Assembly: GCF_900129135.1 (NCBI RefSeq)
Contig: NZ_FQVI01000002.1
Coordinates: 186,001-250,000 of the forward strand
Source: Lactonifactor longoviformis DSM 17459
GTDB lineage: Bacteria; Bacillota; Clostridia; Lachnospirales; Lachnospiraceae
DNA length: 64,000 nucleotides
Reading direction: 5' to 3'
Position numbers and translations under genes: made by a program
Shown here: in pieces, positions 34,424 through 43,867 of the stretch
Layout of the letters: every line of letters begins with the position of its first letter
How positions within the stretch are numbered: the first letter of the stretch is position 1
Notes under the pieces: model-generated
Databases searched by the model: none
Told to the model about the DNA's origin: nothing
Seen by the model: only the letters and a program-made list of their open reading frames with translations

Positions 34424-35185
34424 CTATGCCTGATGAAACTTTCCAAGAAACTCTTTCATTCTGGCATGTTCCGTAGAGAACACCTCCTCAGGCGTTCCTT
34501 CTACCGCTATGACTCCCTGGTCCATAAAGATAATTCTGTCCGAGATATCTCTCGCAAAGTTCATCTCATGGGTAACGATTACCATAGTGATATCCATATC
34601 TGCTAAAGATTTTATCACTTTCAGCACTTCCCCTGTAAGCTCCGGATCCAGGGCCGATGTCGGCTCATCGAAAAATAAAATCTTCGGATTCAGGGCAAGC
34701 GCTCTGGCAATGGCCACCCGCTGGCACTGCCCCCCCGACAGCTGACAGGGATATGCGTTCTCTTTTTCCTCCAGCCCCATCTTTTTCAATAGGCTCCTGG
34801 CCTCCTGATATACTTCTTCCCTGTTCCTTTTTTGAATATGTATGGGGGCGTCTATAATATTTTTCATAACAGAATAGTGGGGAAACAGGTTGAAATTCTG
34901 GAATACCAGTCCAAAGTAACTCTGGAGCTTCCGTCTCTCTTCCCCCTTCTTGTATACCGGCTTGTGATTCTCCCCTATATATGCGGCCCGTTCCCCCAGA
35001 TAGAGGATCTCGCCTCCGTCAATCTTTTCCAGCATCGTGGCGCAGCGGAGCAGGGTGGATTTACCGGATCCGGAAGGACCTATAATAGAAAGAATCTCTC
35101 CTTCCTTTACAGACAGGGAGATATCCTTTAAGACGCCCAGCCCGTCAAAACCTTTTTCTATATGGTTCATTTCCAACAGATACAT
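34424..35185 (-). CDS. Polar amino-acid ABC transporter ATPase (GlnQ-like)
   Basis: 253 residues. Walker A is [10 protein letters not shown] near residue 33-42, the Q-loop is in [13 protein letters not shown], the signature is [16 protein letters not shown] near residue 147, Walker B is [12 protein letters not shown], and the switch histidine is in VIVTHEM. This sequence class powers polar amino-acid importers (GlnQ, ArtP). It is the third gene after the binding protein and permease, 11 bases behind the latter. Confidence 0.93.
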   Translation of the reverse strand: MYLLEMNHIEKGFDGLGVLKDISLSVKEGEILSIIGPSGSGKSTLLRCATMLEKIDGGEILYLGERAAYIGENHKPVYKKGEERRKLQSYFGLVFQNFNLFPHYSVMKNIIDAPIHIQKRNREEVYQEARSLLKKMGLEEKENAYPCQLSGGQCQRVAIARALALNPKILFFDEPTSALDPELTGEVLKVIKSLADMDITMVIVTHEMNFARDISDRIIFMDQGVIAVEGTPEEVFSTEHARMKEFLGKFHQA

Positions 35186-35196
35186 CGCACATCCTC

Positions 35197-35847
35197 CTAA
35201 TGGTAGTAATCCATCTTCTTCTCCAGTTTTTCCATTATCAATGCTACAATCAGATTAAATACATAGTAGAAAATTGCTGCCGCCACAAAAGGCAGCATGC
35301 TCTTCTGGGAAGATGCAAGCGCCTTTGCCATGGTAAACATCTCCAGATAAGCGATGGCAAACGCCAGGGAAGTATCCTTCACAAGCGTGATAACCTCATT
35401 GGTAACAGAGGGAAGGATTCTCTTAAAAACCTGGGGCATGATAATCTTAAAAAACGTCTGGCTTTTATTATACCCCAGAAGCTGCGCGGCTTCGTACTGC
35501 CCCGGTTCCATGGATTCAATGCCGCCCCGGTATATTTCCGCAAAATATGCCGCATAATTCAGTGCAAACCCTATGATAACCGCATAAAACCGGTACTCAT
35601 TTGTAACTCTTATTCCCAGCAGAAAATACGGTCCAAAGTACAGCACCATCAACTGGAGCATCAGCGGTGTTCCTCTCATTATAGATATATAAACCTTGAT
35701 GACGGTTCTGACTATCACATTCTTTGACATTCTTCCGAATGCCACCAAAAGCCCCAGGGGCAGTGAAAAGATCAGAGTAAGAACAAAGATCTGTATTGAT
35801 GCCAGCATCCCCGCTGACAGCTGACCAAAAATCTCCAGTAGATTCAT
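35197..35847 (-). CDS. Polar amino-acid ABC transporter permease
   Basis: 216 residues from the ATG at 35847 (AGGAGGAAGC), skipping an upstream extension that belongs to a hairpin region. Four to five membrane helices, with the HisM/GlnP family loop YIEIYRGG-like [29 protein letters not shown] and the [15 protein letters not shown] segment. It forms the membrane channel for the amino acid delivered by the lipoprotein encoded upstream. A 9-bp stem-loop (35901-35933) separates it from the binding-protein gene. Confidence 0.93.
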   Translation of the reverse strand: MNLLEIFGQLSAGMLASIQIFVLTLIFSLPLGLLVAFGRMSKNVIVRTVIKVYISIMRGTPLMLQLMVLYFGPYFLLGIRVTNEYRFYAVIIGFALNYAAYFAEIYRGGIESMEPGQYEAAQLLGYNKSQTFFKIIMPQVFKRILPSVTNEVITLVKDTSLAFAIAYLEMFTMAKALASSQKSMLPFVAAAIFYYVFNLIVALIMEKLEKKMDYYH

Positions 35848-35900
35848 AGCAGCGCTTCCTCCTAATTGTTTATCGTTTGCAATCCAGCCGGATACATACA

Positions 35901-35933
35901 GTATGCGGCATCTGCTGGTGAGAGGCCGCACAC
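35901..35933 (-). other. Intercistronic hairpin after amino-acid binding-protein gene
   Basis: GTGTGCGGC pairs with GCCGCATAC (one G-U) around a 15-base loop, just after the binding-protein stop. It probably lets the binding protein be made in excess over the permease. Confidence 0.5.
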
Positions 35934-35946
35934 TTTTATTATACCT

Positions 35947-36819
35947 TTATTTACCCACTGTAGTGATATCTTCTCCAAACCATTTGGTTGAAATTTCAGC
36001 CAGTTTTCCGTCTGACGCCATCTCTTCCAGGGTGGACTGCACCTTATCTCTCAAGTCCGTATTCCCTAATTTGAATCCAATTCCGTATTCTTCAGCCTGC
36101 AGTTCATCATCCAGAATGGTAAGCTCTTCCCCTCTGCCCTCAATCTGGTAAGCGGCGACTACCTTGTCCATGGCTATGGCGTCCACTGCCCCCTGCTGCA
36201 GATCCATGACAGCTGTGTTATAATCCGGTACCGTCTGAAGCTGTGCAAAGGTGCCTGTAAGATCCGGATCTTCCTTTAAAGCTGCCTCCGCAGAAGAATC
36301 TGCCTGAACTTCTACAATCTTCCCTGCAAGATCCTCTCTTGTTTTAATAGAAGAATCTGCCACAACAAATACCTGTGCATTTTTAAGATACGGTTCTGAC
36401 CATGTATACTGATCTTCTCTTCCGGTCATAGTAAAGCCGTTCCAGATACAGTCTATGGTTCCGGAATCAAGCTCCATATCCTTGGCATCCCAGGAGATTG
36501 GCTGGGGAACAAATTTCATTCCCAAACGGTTTGCCACTTCCTCCGCAAGCTCCAGGTCAAATCCTGTGAACTCTCCGTTCTCATCCACAAATCCCATCGG
36601 AGGGAATTCCTGGTCGAATCCAACGGTAAAGGTATTGTCATCCGATGCGGCTTCGTCTTTTGCATCCTCAGAGGCATCTGCCTTCTTTTCCGTATCCTCT
36701 GTTTTTGCATCTTTTTCCCCGTCGGCGGAATCGGATGAGTCCCCTGTATTGCCGCAGCCTGCCAGCATAGCGGCAGTCATAACAGCAGCCAGTAATGTTC
36801 CAAGTAATTTCTTTTTCAT
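35947..36819 (-). CDS. Polar amino-acid ABC transporter binding lipoprotein
   Basis: 290 residues from the ATG at 36819 (GGGAGGAAGTATTAAA). The signal peptide ends in the lipobox LAGC near residue 20. A linker rich in Asp, Glu, Lys and Ala follows to residue 65, then a family-3 solute-binding domain (FTVGFDQEFPPMGFVDENGEFTGFDLELAEEVA). Ligand contacts of this family recognise the amino-acid amino and carboxyl groups; the side-chain preference cannot be told here. It is the first gene of the importer operon. Confidence 0.93.
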   Translation of the reverse strand: MKKKLLGTLLAAVMTAAMLAGCGNTGDSSDSADGEKDAKTEDTEKKADASEDAKDEAASDDNTFTVGFDQEFPPMGFVDENGEFTGFDLELAEEVANRLGMKFVPQPISWDAKDMELDSGTIDCIWNGFTMTGREDQYTWSEPYLKNAQVFVVADSSIKTREDLAGKIVEVQADSSAEAALKEDPDLTGTFAQLQTVPDYNTAVMDLQQGAVDAIAMDKVVAAYQIEGRGEELTILDDELQAEEYGIGFKLGNTDLRDKVQSTLEEMASDGKLAEISTKWFGEDITTVGK

Positions 36820-36895
36820 TTTAATACTTCCTCCCACATTTTTATCTATTACTCTTTTAGCATGAGACAACTCTACCATACTAAAGCGTAAGAAA

Positions 36896-36925
36896 ATACT
36901 AACACGAAGCACTGCTTCTTGTCAA
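36896..36925 (-). promoter_or_regulatory. Promoter of the amino-acid ABC operon with palindrome
   Basis: On the minus strand TTGACA (36920-36925), 18 bp, TAGTAT (36896-36901). A perfect 13-bp palindrome, GAAGCACTGCTTC (36906-36918), fills the spacer and is a likely repressor site. Confidence 0.6.
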
Positions 36926-36942
36926 GAAAATACGCCGTTTCC

Positions 36943-37725
36943 TCAAAAGCCGGTGCTTCTATGATAGTCCCTTGTCAGACTTTTCAAGATACCGTCTGTA
37001 TCCTTAGATGCAGCTGCCTGTCCAATGCTGCTGGCAGCCTCTTCAATCTCTCTTACCAATTCCTTTTTCGTCTGGGTGTCCACTCCCATCCTGGCGCATT
37101 CCTGCTCCCACTCTCCGGGTGAACTGCACAGATAGCAGGCGATTAGATAATGCTTCAGGGATGCCTTTGTATGAAGTTCTTCATAGGCCCTGGCAAAGCA
37201 GAGTACAGCTTCCTCCAGCTGAAAAAGGTTCAGATAGGCGCATCCCATATTGTGATGAATCTCACCCACAAACTGTTCCCCAAGATTGGTATCCTCCACC
37301 AGAGTCACGGCATCCTCATACACTTTGATAGCATTCACATACATATGGTTCTCTACCAGGTAATCCCCTTTTTTCTTCTGCCGGATCGCCGGAGGCTGTG
37401 CTTCCAGAACTTCCAGCTGCTGGTTCATCTCTTTGAATTCACTATGGTTCAGATAATTAATCTCCTTAAAGACAGAGAGGATAAAGTTCCCGATGCTCTC
37501 ATTGTTTTCCAGTGTCCGGTACAGCTTGTGATAGAGCTTTTCCAAGCCCAATTCCTTCCGTATCCAGTCACACAGCTGCTCGTTGATGATTGTATCATCC
37601 AGCAAATAGATATTGTGATACAGATAATAACATAATTCTTCTATGGTATAAATATTTGTGCTGATACTCTCAATATAATACGGCATCTGCGCCTTTCTTA
37701 CCTGGCATAATATGTAACCGCCCAT
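36943..37725 (-). CDS. TPR-like helical protein of the DUF5716/DUF5717 operon
   Basis: 260 residues, no known enzyme motif. The N-terminus (MPYYIESISTNIYTIEELCYYLYHNIYLLDDTI) is tyrosine-rich and helical. Residues 115-200 look like two TPR-type helix pairs (KKGDYLVENHMYVNAIKVYEDAV, EIHHNMGCAYLNLFQLEEAVLCFARAYEEL). No signal peptide or membrane helix. It is the last gene of a three-gene operon, 12 bases after the DUF5716 gene. TPR proteins usually hold partners together, so it may be an adaptor between the ATPase-fold protein and the large solenoid protein; that is inference. Confidence 0.75.
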   Translation of the reverse strand: MGGYILCQVRKAQMPYYIESISTNIYTIEELCYYLYHNIYLLDDTIINEQLCDWIRKELGLEKLYHKLYRTLENNESIGNFILSVFKEINYLNHSEFKEMNQQLEVLEAQPPAIRQKKKGDYLVENHMYVNAIKVYEDAVTLVEDTNLGEQFVGEIHHNMGCAYLNLFQLEEAVLCFARAYEELHTKASLKHYLIACYLCSSPGEWEQECARMGVDTQTKKELVREIEEAASSIGQAAASKDTDGILKSLTRDYHRSTGF

Positions 37726-37737
37726 CTGCTTCCTCCT

Positions 37738-38985
37738 CTACCATGATACCTTCTCGGTCCATACCTGACCGCTGGCTGGGAACATTTCCCCAAATCCCAT
37801 GTCCGTTACTGTAATTACACACACAGATGCGGATTCATATTCTACCCGGATCTGAAGTCTTGTGGTTTTATTGGGCCGCTTAGGCAGCCCCGGAAGCTTC
37901 ATGCTGTACCGGGTACGGATCTTCCCTTCCATGGGATTCACAAGGAAGGTAAGCTCCTCCGTATTATCTAATATAATTTCAAATTCCCTGATACATTCGT
38001 ACCAGTTATTCCCTGCCTCTATAATGGGATAATATGCCTGAGAGCCCTGCACAGCCATCTCCATGCCTATATTGCTCTTTATGAGTCCCTGGCCGCTGAA
38101 CAGGTAGTTTTTCAGATTTCTCTCCTCTACCTTTTCCCTGGCGCCGTAGCAGGCCCCCTTCACAAACAAGTTATTTCCATAGAACACGTGTCTTCTGTTT
38201 TTGCAGAGGAGGGGAACTGACCGGACGGCCCATTCCTTGTCAAAGCCTTCTCCCACAATGTAGATGCTGGAATAATTGTCGGTCCCGAACGACTCATGTA
38301 TCAGCTGATAGAATTCTAAGTCCCGCTCCGCAGGATCCTCAGACAGTTGGATGGTCTTCCCCCTCAAAATTCTCACAATCATAGGCTTTGTCTTCTGATC
38401 AATAACCAGCTGCGCAAAAGACACCTGATCTCTGTCAAAAGTAAACCAGGCTACCTTTCTGCTCCAGTACTCGGTCTTCTGATTCAGTACATAGCAGAAG
38501 AAGCTCTCCTCAAAATCCTGCAGAAAACACCTTTTCCTTGAAAATCCAATCTCCCCGCAGGCTCTCTGAAGATTATGCACCATTGCCTGGGTGAGATGTT
38601 CCGTGGTTATCATCAGCGCGCTTACCTGGCGCACCAGATCTGACACTCCCAGGAGCTTCATTGTCTCCTTCAGATATGCGCCTGCTACCTTATAGGGTTC
38701 CGTCAGCTGTCCGTCCACCAGAATCTCTTCCTCTTGATTCAGTATCCCGAAGAAATCATCTATCATAATCTCCCCCTGCTGAGAGGCAAAATATTCGGCC
38801 TCCAGCCCCAGGTGCCATACATCTTCTCCCGGCTTTTTGGAGAGGCTGGTGGGAAATGGATACTGGTTGCTCCCTACCTTTGGTGACAGGGAGATGGGTT
38901 CCTTCTCTTTTCTGTCATAATAACAAAGCTGGGAAGTCTTAGAACCTAGTTCCAGTCCCACAATTATATTCTTTGTCTCATTCAT
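37738..38985 (-). CDS. DUF5716-like protein with actin/Hsp70-type ATPase fold
   Basis: 415 residues. I recognise it from memory as DUF5716. The sequence shows remnants of the actin/Hsp70 ATPase core: a phosphate-1-like loop IVGLELGSKTSQLCYYD at residues 8-24, an adenosine-like loop YIVGEGFDKEW near residue 245, and VKGACYGAREK near residue 275, comparable to the ARGAA segment of Hsp70. The first loop has glutamate where Hsp70s have the catalytic aspartate, and the second is not the canonical GG(S/T). It may bind nucleotide without Hsp70-like turnover. The last 80 residues are beta-rich. It lies between the solenoid and TPR genes, 16 and 12 bases away. Confidence 0.72.
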   Translation of the reverse strand: MNETKNIIVGLELGSKTSQLCYYDRKEKEPISLSPKVGSNQYPFPTSLSKKPGEDVWHLGLEAEYFASQQGEIMIDDFFGILNQEEEILVDGQLTEPYKVAGAYLKETMKLLGVSDLVRQVSALMITTEHLTQAMVHNLQRACGEIGFSRKRCFLQDFEESFFCYVLNQKTEYWSRKVAWFTFDRDQVSFAQLVIDQKTKPMIVRILRGKTIQLSEDPAERDLEFYQLIHESFGTDNYSSIYIVGEGFDKEWAVRSVPLLCKNRRHVFYGNNLFVKGACYGAREKVEERNLKNYLFSGQGLIKSNIGMEMAVQGSQAYYPIIEAGNNWYECIREFEIILDNTEELTFLVNPMEGKIRTRYSMKLPGLPKRPNKTTRLQIRVEYESASVCVITVTDMGFGEMFPASGQVWTEKVSW

Positions 38986-39001
38986 GTTCTTTTAGGCCTC
39001 C

Positions 39002-42000
39002 CTATTCCGTAATCCTGAATAATTGCTGTATGACCGCTTCTCTCTCCAGATATTTCTTTAATATAGTTTTGAGCTCATCCTCTTTTCCAAGCTTTTTCAC
39101 TGCCAGCATCTGGTTCAGCATCTGATACTTTGTATCACCTGAGGCATCTACCTCTGTGACAGTAATGGTTCTGGGTTCCGTGGTATAAGTCTCCCCGTCT
39201 TTTTCCGCCTGGAAATAATACGTTAACATTTCACCGTAGAAAAGTACAAACTCTTTGCTGTAGATCCCCTGGTACATCTCTTTAAGCGGCTCACTTTTAT
39301 AATCTCCTGCTTTTCCCTCTTCCTCCAGGCAGTAGTAGAGGGTCACCCTGGAGTGAAGCCCTGCCCGGTACTCGGCAAAGACCTTGTCCTCCAGCTGGTA
39401 GGAGCGGAGATATTCTTTCGGGAACGCCTGGAAAAAGGCAAACCGAAGCCCCGCTCTGCTGCATTCCCAGAGCAGCCTGCGCACCAGCTTCTCTTCCTCC
39501 GGATTCCAGTCCCGTGTCACAGAGAGCCATTTCAAAAGGGCAAGCTTGCAGATCATGTCAGATTCCCACTCTTTTTCTGTGATCTTCTCCAGGCACTGGA
39601 AGATAAAGATATCTGTTTCCTTTCCTCCCAGGAAATAGCCGAATGCTTCAAAGGTCAGATAGGCCAGTATCACCTGTTCTTTTCCGGCCTGCTTCAGGTA
39701 GCTTTCCAGCACTTTAGGTCCCTGGGGAAGGTACCTTCTCGCAAACATGCTGTAGGTGAGTATCTTCTCCTCCAGCTCATAGGCTTCTATCTGGAAGCCC
39801 TGCGTGCTCTGCCACAAATGTGCCATCTCCTCTGCAGGCCCCTCATAGAACATAGAGAGGTAATGCAGAATAATATCATCATATTTGCCCTGGCCGTATA
39901 CATACCACCCCAGAAGAACCAGTTCCTCTTCGTATTCAAACTCCATATTCAGAATCATTCTGCTGCAGAGTTTCAGCAGAACCTCTGTATCCACACCCTC
40001 ATATCCAAATTCGCAGAGGAGATCAAAGGCGCCTACATACATGCCCTGATTCACCAGTATTTTAACCAGAAGGGGCTTATTCACTTTTGCAAATCCCTTA
40101 AAGTCCATTTGCCGCAGATAATCCTTCAGATTGTCATTCTCTACATTCTCCTGGAAATATTCCAGGATGCGCTGACGGATGCACTGCCTGTATTCTGTTT
40201 GAAATGAGGGATCGTCCACAATTTTATGAAAACAGCCCACATTGTCTTTGGTAATCTTCTCGGAATGATCCAGTTCCCCGCACACATGAAGCAGGAATCC
40301 GGAATGATTCACTTCTGAAGCGGCAAGCAGAGAAACTGCTTCTTTTTCATCCAGCAGCTTCTGGAGGTTATAGTCTACTGTCCCCATATACCGTCTGCGC
40401 TTTTCATCTTCGAACAAGATCCTGGCATCCGGGGTATATACAGAGATATACGCCACGCCGTCCACACAGGGGTACGCCTCTTCCTTTTTCAGAGCATCGT
40501 GGCATACGATTACTTTTCGGATTTTTGCATCCTCCAGATAAAGCCGGTGAATAAAAAGCACCTTTGCCAGAGCAGCCCTTTCCTTTATTTCTCCCGGATG
40601 CATACAGAACTCCTGGTACAATACCGCATAATCCTCATTCATCCGCCCTTCTGAAAGCTTGGTCCAGGCAAATGCCTTCATAGCGTTTTTATAACTCAGA
40701 TAGGTATTCTTATCCGTGCTTTTGTTTCGGATAACGTTGCTGTACACAAATGCCTTCTTGCTGTCACTGAGTGTGTTATTGTATGCAAAATACATGCGGA
40801 TCACCTGGGGAAGCGTCCCCTGGTAATTGCGGCTCATGGTTTCTATATAATATTCATACAGACGTGTAATGCGCAGTTCCTCTTCCACTGCCCGTTCATA
40901 CCACTGAAAATACTCTTTTTTTCTCGGATTGCCCTTCATCAGAAGCTTGCAGACTGCGTCCAGAAGCTCTCTGGATGGGTACTGCTCATATGCCTCCGCC
41001 ATAAGTTCATAAATCACCTGGTGAAAAGATTTCAGGTATCCTGAGAGGTATGCCGTTCTGCTAACAATTTCCTCTGTGAGCAGGCCGTATTTCTTTGCGA
41101 AGAATAATACCTGGATATAAAATCTATTGATTTTACGGAAAAGCAGAACATTCTCCTTTATCAGGCGAAGGGCTTCCAGATACAGGAAGGGACTGCGGCA
41201 CCCAATCTCGTACTGCGTCTCCAGTTCATACAATTTTTTGGATGGAGTGCGGTAAGCCTCGCTGTCCTCCTGCAGCAGAATCCAGAGCAGAATAAAGCTG
41301 TCCTCCTGCATCTGAGATAAGGTGTGAAGACGCTTCAGATACTCTTTGCGCTCCAGATTCAGGCGCCCGGTGCATGCAGTCAGATACAGATAGCAGCCTT
41401 CTATCTCCGGCAATTCCTCCAGTGCCGTTGAATTCTCCAGCTTTTCCAGCACCTCGGCCGCCTTGTCAAGGAGTCCGGCGCGATAATACAGATACGCCTC
41501 CAGAAGCTCATAGCCGGTATCCACATAGCCAGTTTCCTTCAGCTCCTCCAAAAGAGAAAGGCTTTTATCATACCATTCCTTAAAGAGGATGCGGTTCACA
41601 GACATCTCCAGATACTGCCTGGCCAGCTCATACTTCTTTTTCTTTTCATAGGCAGATACATTCACCTGTATCTTATTATGCCTGGAAGCCACTACTTGAA
41701 ACACCTGGGTTTCATACACGGTCTTTACAATGATTCTGCCGTAATTTTTCCCTCTGCCCAGGTACTCCCTGCGGACTATATATTCCAGACCATAGACACT
41801 GCCTATAAAATCCTCTGTGGTGATTACTTTCTTTTCTACCTCCAGAAAATCTCCCTGGACTGACACTTCTGCCCTCACATAGCCCCAGCCGTTCCTGTGG
41901 AGCATCAGCGTATCCTTTAAAGAGCCTTCCACCTCATAAAGCTCCACCGACTCTCTTCCCAGGGAAAGTTTAATGGGTTCTTTCTTTCCGATGCCGATGA

Positions 42001-42553
42001 GGAATTCTTCCAAATGCTGGTAGGTCACTGGGTTCACAGACATTCCCCGGTACGCCAGCCAAAGCTTCTCATCCTCATGTCGGAGCAGCCCTGCAAACGC
42101 CTCGTCTACAAAAAGATGAAAAGCTTCTCTGAAATCAGCCTTTGCCAGGGTCACAAACTGATCAAGCGTCCGGATCTCTCCCACAGAAGTGCGCACCTGA
42201 TTTCCCAGTACGGCTACTGTAAATGGAACCTGATACTCTCCTATATCTGTGCTGAGGGTTAGTGTCCCTTCACACACATCCCCCGCCTTCAGTCCCTTCA
42301 CGTCTACCACATAGGGCAAAGCTGCCGTGGTTCCGGAAAACCGCTCCTTTCCCAGGAGGAATCTTCTGTGGGAAGAAGCTGCAATTCCTTTTATCTTTCT
42401 CTGATCTTCTGCTCCCAGATGCAGCTCTCCACGGCAATTCTCCCCCGCCCTGGTCTGCAGTACAATACTATCCTGGGATAACAAAAGCTTAGGTACTTCA
42501 TATTCATATCTACCGTTAATTAGCTGTTCTATTCTTCTCTTCAAAGTATTCAC
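39002..42553 (-). CDS. Large DUF5717-like beta/solenoid protein
   Basis: 1183 residues, GTG start. I recognise it from memory as DUF5717. Residues 1-310 are beta-rich, with two immunoglobulin-like stretches (AGENCRGELHLGA, GDVCEGTLTLST). Residues 315-1080 are a long run of helical repeats with aromatic and Tyr-Leu patterns typical of TPR-like solenoids (YELLEAYLYYRAGLLDKAAEVLEKLE). The C-terminal 100 residues return to beta structure (TYTTEPRTITVTEVDASGDTKYQMLNQML). No signal peptide or membrane helix is seen, so it is probably cytoplasmic. It heads the operon with the DUF5716 ATPase-fold protein and the TPR-like protein; the three likely form a complex of unknown role. Confidence 0.72.
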   Translation of the reverse strand: MNTLKRRIEQLINGRYEYEVPKLLLSQDSIVLQTRAGENCRGELHLGAEDQRKIKGIAASSHRRFLLGKERFSGTTAALPYVVDVKGLKAGDVCEGTLTLSTDIGEYQVPFTVAVLGNQVRTSVGEIRTLDQFVTLAKADFREAFHLFVDEAFAGLLRHEDEKLWLAYRGMSVNPVTYQHLEEFLIGIGKKEPIKLSLGRESVELYEVEGSLKDTLMLHRNGWGYVRAEVSVQGDFLEVEKKVITTEDFIGSVYGLEYIVRREYLGRGKNYGRIIVKTVYETQVFQVVASRHNKIQVNVSAYEKKKKYELARQYLEMSVNRILFKEWYDKSLSLLEELKETGYVDTGYELLEAYLYYRAGLLDKAAEVLEKLENSTALEELPEIEGCYLYLTACTGRLNLERKEYLKRLHTLSQMQEDSFILLWILLQEDSEAYRTPSKKLYELETQYEIGCRSPFLYLEALRLIKENVLLFRKINRFYIQVLFFAKKYGLLTEEIVSRTAYLSGYLKSFHQVIYELMAEAYEQYPSRELLDAVCKLLMKGNPRKKEYFQWYERAVEEELRITRLYEYYIETMSRNYQGTLPQVIRMYFAYNNTLSDSKKAFVYSNVIRNKSTDKNTYLSYKNAMKAFAWTKLSEGRMNEDYAVLYQEFCMHPGEIKERAALAKVLFIHRLYLEDAKIRKVIVCHDALKKEEAYPCVDGVAYISVYTPDARILFEDEKRRRYMGTVDYNLQKLLDEKEAVSLLAASEVNHSGFLLHVCGELDHSEKITKDNVGCFHKIVDDPSFQTEYRQCIRQRILEYFQENVENDNLKDYLRQMDFKGFAKVNKPLLVKILVNQGMYVGAFDLLCEFGYEGVDTEVLLKLCSRMILNMEFEYEEELVLLGWYVYGQGKYDDIILHYLSMFYEGPAEEMAHLWQSTQGFQIEAYELEEKILTYSMFARRYLPQGPKVLESYLKQAGKEQVILAYLTFEAFGYFLGGKETDIFIFQCLEKITEKEWESDMICKLALLKWLSVTRDWNPEEEKLVRRLLWECSRAGLRFAFFQAFPKEYLRSYQLEDKVFAEYRAGLHSRVTLYYCLEEEGKAGDYKSEPLKEMYQGIYSKEFVLFYGEMLTYYFQAEKDGETYTTEPRTITVTEVDASGDTKYQMLNQMLAVKKLGKEDELKTILKKYLEREAVIQQLFRITE

Positions 42554-42570
42554 CTATACCCCGTTATCTC

Positions 42571-42599
42571 TTGAACTATTTATCATATCTCGCTATAAT
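42571..42599 (+). promoter_or_regulatory. Promoter of the CobD/HisC-like aminotransferase gene
   Basis: TTGAAC (42571-42576), 17 bp, TATAAT (42594-42599). It points right, about 100 bp before the ATG at 42702, and faces the minus-strand promoter of the DUF5717 operon. Confidence 0.6.
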
Positions 42600-42601
42600 G
42601 G

Positions 42602-42630
42602 ATTATACACTACCCGGGGCAACGTTGCAA
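42602..42630 (-). promoter_or_regulatory. Promoter of the DUF5717 operon
   Basis: On the minus strand TTGCAA (42625-42630), 17 bp, TATAAT (42602-42607). The -35 box is part of the GCAACGTTGC palindrome (42619-42628). The two -10 boxes are two bases apart, so the promoters fire toward each other and the transcripts overlap at their 5' ends. Confidence 0.6.
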
Positions 42631-42701
42631 CCAACCAAAATCTCACGCACCGTATTCCGCCGGGCTAATTCACAGGTTAATTCCAGAAAGAGGGAGAGCA
42701 C

Positions 42702-43802
42702 ATGTTAAAACACAAGGACCATTTTCATGGCAGTGATTTAGAAAAAATCGAGGAAATCTACGGAATAAAGAAAGAAGAGATAACAAGCTTCAGCGCTAAC
42801 GTTAACCCGTTAGGAGTTTCCTACCAATTGAGGAAAACATTGTCAGATCATATTGATGCCGTTACCAGTTATCCGGATCGGGATTATAAAAAGCTCCGCC
42901 AGTGTATCGCCGCCTACACAGGTGCCCAGCTGGAGAATATCATTGTAGGAAATGGATCCACAGAATTGATTTCACTGTTTATTCAGACAGAGCACCCAAA
43001 AAAGGCCTTAATACTGGGACCCACATATTCTGAATACGAAAGGGAAATTACTCTGGGCGGAGGTACCACCCTTTATTATCCTCTGAAAGAAGAAAATGAT
43101 TTTCAGATGGATACCGATGATTTTTGCACCCATCTCACGGAGGGAGTAGATCTTCTGGTTCTCTGCAACCCCAATAACCCCACCTCAACAGCCATTACCA
43201 GTACACAGATGCGTCAGATCCTGGATACCTGCCTGGAGCACGGTATTTTTGTTATGGTGGACGAAACCTACGTAGAATTCGCTCCCCAGGAACAGGAGAT
43301 CACTTCTGTCCCCCTCACGAATTACTATAATAATCTAATCATCCTGCGCGGAATCTCAAAATTCTTTGCAGCACCCGGCCTGCGCCTGGGGTATGCCATC
43401 ACCGGCAACCAGGATATGGTGAAGCAGATCAATACAAGAAAGAATCCCTGGACCATCAACTCCCTGGCTGAAATCGGAGGGCAGATTATGTTCCGGGATA
43501 CAGAATATATACAGGAGACCAAAAACCTCATCTTTTCTGAGCGTGACAGAATCTGCAGAGAGCTTCGTACCTGGGACAGTGTTAAAATCTATGAGCCCAA
43601 AGGGAATTTTATACTGGTCAGGATACAGAAAGAGGGGGTAACTGCAGAGGAGCTTTTTGAGCACTGCATAAAAAAAGGTCTTATGATTCGCAATTGCTCC
43701 ACATTCCCGTTTTTAGACGAGAGCTATGTCCGGTTCTGCATTATGAACCATGAACAAAACGATAAGCTCCTGGATGCATTCCGGGAACTGCTGTGCCCGT
43801 AA
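42702..43802 (+). CDS. PLP-dependent aminotransferase/decarboxylase, CobD/HisC-like
   Basis: 366 residues, class II aminotransferase fold. The PLP lysine is in ILRGISKFFAAPGLRLGY near residue 215, and the arginine of RLGY follows. The early SFSANVNPLG near residue 30, TSYPDRDYKKLR and GNGSTELI segments and the NPNNPTS loop resemble L-threonine-O-3-phosphate decarboxylase (CobD) and histidinol-phosphate aminotransferase (HisC). The first motif favours CobD, which makes the aminopropanol part of cobalamin, but no other cobalamin gene is nearby, so this stays open. A strong terminator follows. Confidence 0.8.
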   Translation: MLKHKDHFHGSDLEKIEEIYGIKKEEITSFSANVNPLGVSYQLRKTLSDHIDAVTSYPDRDYKKLRQCIAAYTGAQLENIIVGNGSTELISLFIQTEHPKKALILGPTYSEYEREITLGGGTTLYYPLKEENDFQMDTDDFCTHLTEGVDLLVLCNPNNPTSTAITSTQMRQILDTCLEHGIFVMVDETYVEFAPQEQEITSVPLTNYYNNLIILRGISKFFAAPGLRLGYAITGNQDMVKQINTRKNPWTINSLAEIGGQIMFRDTEYIQETKNLIFSERDRICRELRTWDSVKIYEPKGNFILVRIQKEGVTAEELFEHCIKKGLMIRNCSTFPFLDESYVRFCIMNHEQNDKLLDAFRELLCP

Positions 43803-43813
43803 TATATTACCAT

Positions 43814-43865
43814 AAAAAGAGACTGTAATCTAAGCCTGTGTCACGGCTGATTACAGTCTCTTTTT
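43814..43865. terminator. Bidirectional terminator
   Basis: 17-bp arms, AAAAAGAGACTGTAATC (43814-43830) and complement (43849-43865), with an inner AGCC/GGCT pair. T runs end both strands. It separates the convergent aminotransferase and ybjQ-like genes. Confidence 0.9.
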
Positions 43866-43867
43866 CT

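Noticed and set aside
42608-42701. Cobalamin riboswitch before the CobD/HisC-like gene
   Set aside because: The leader is under 100 bases and shows no B12-box sequence.
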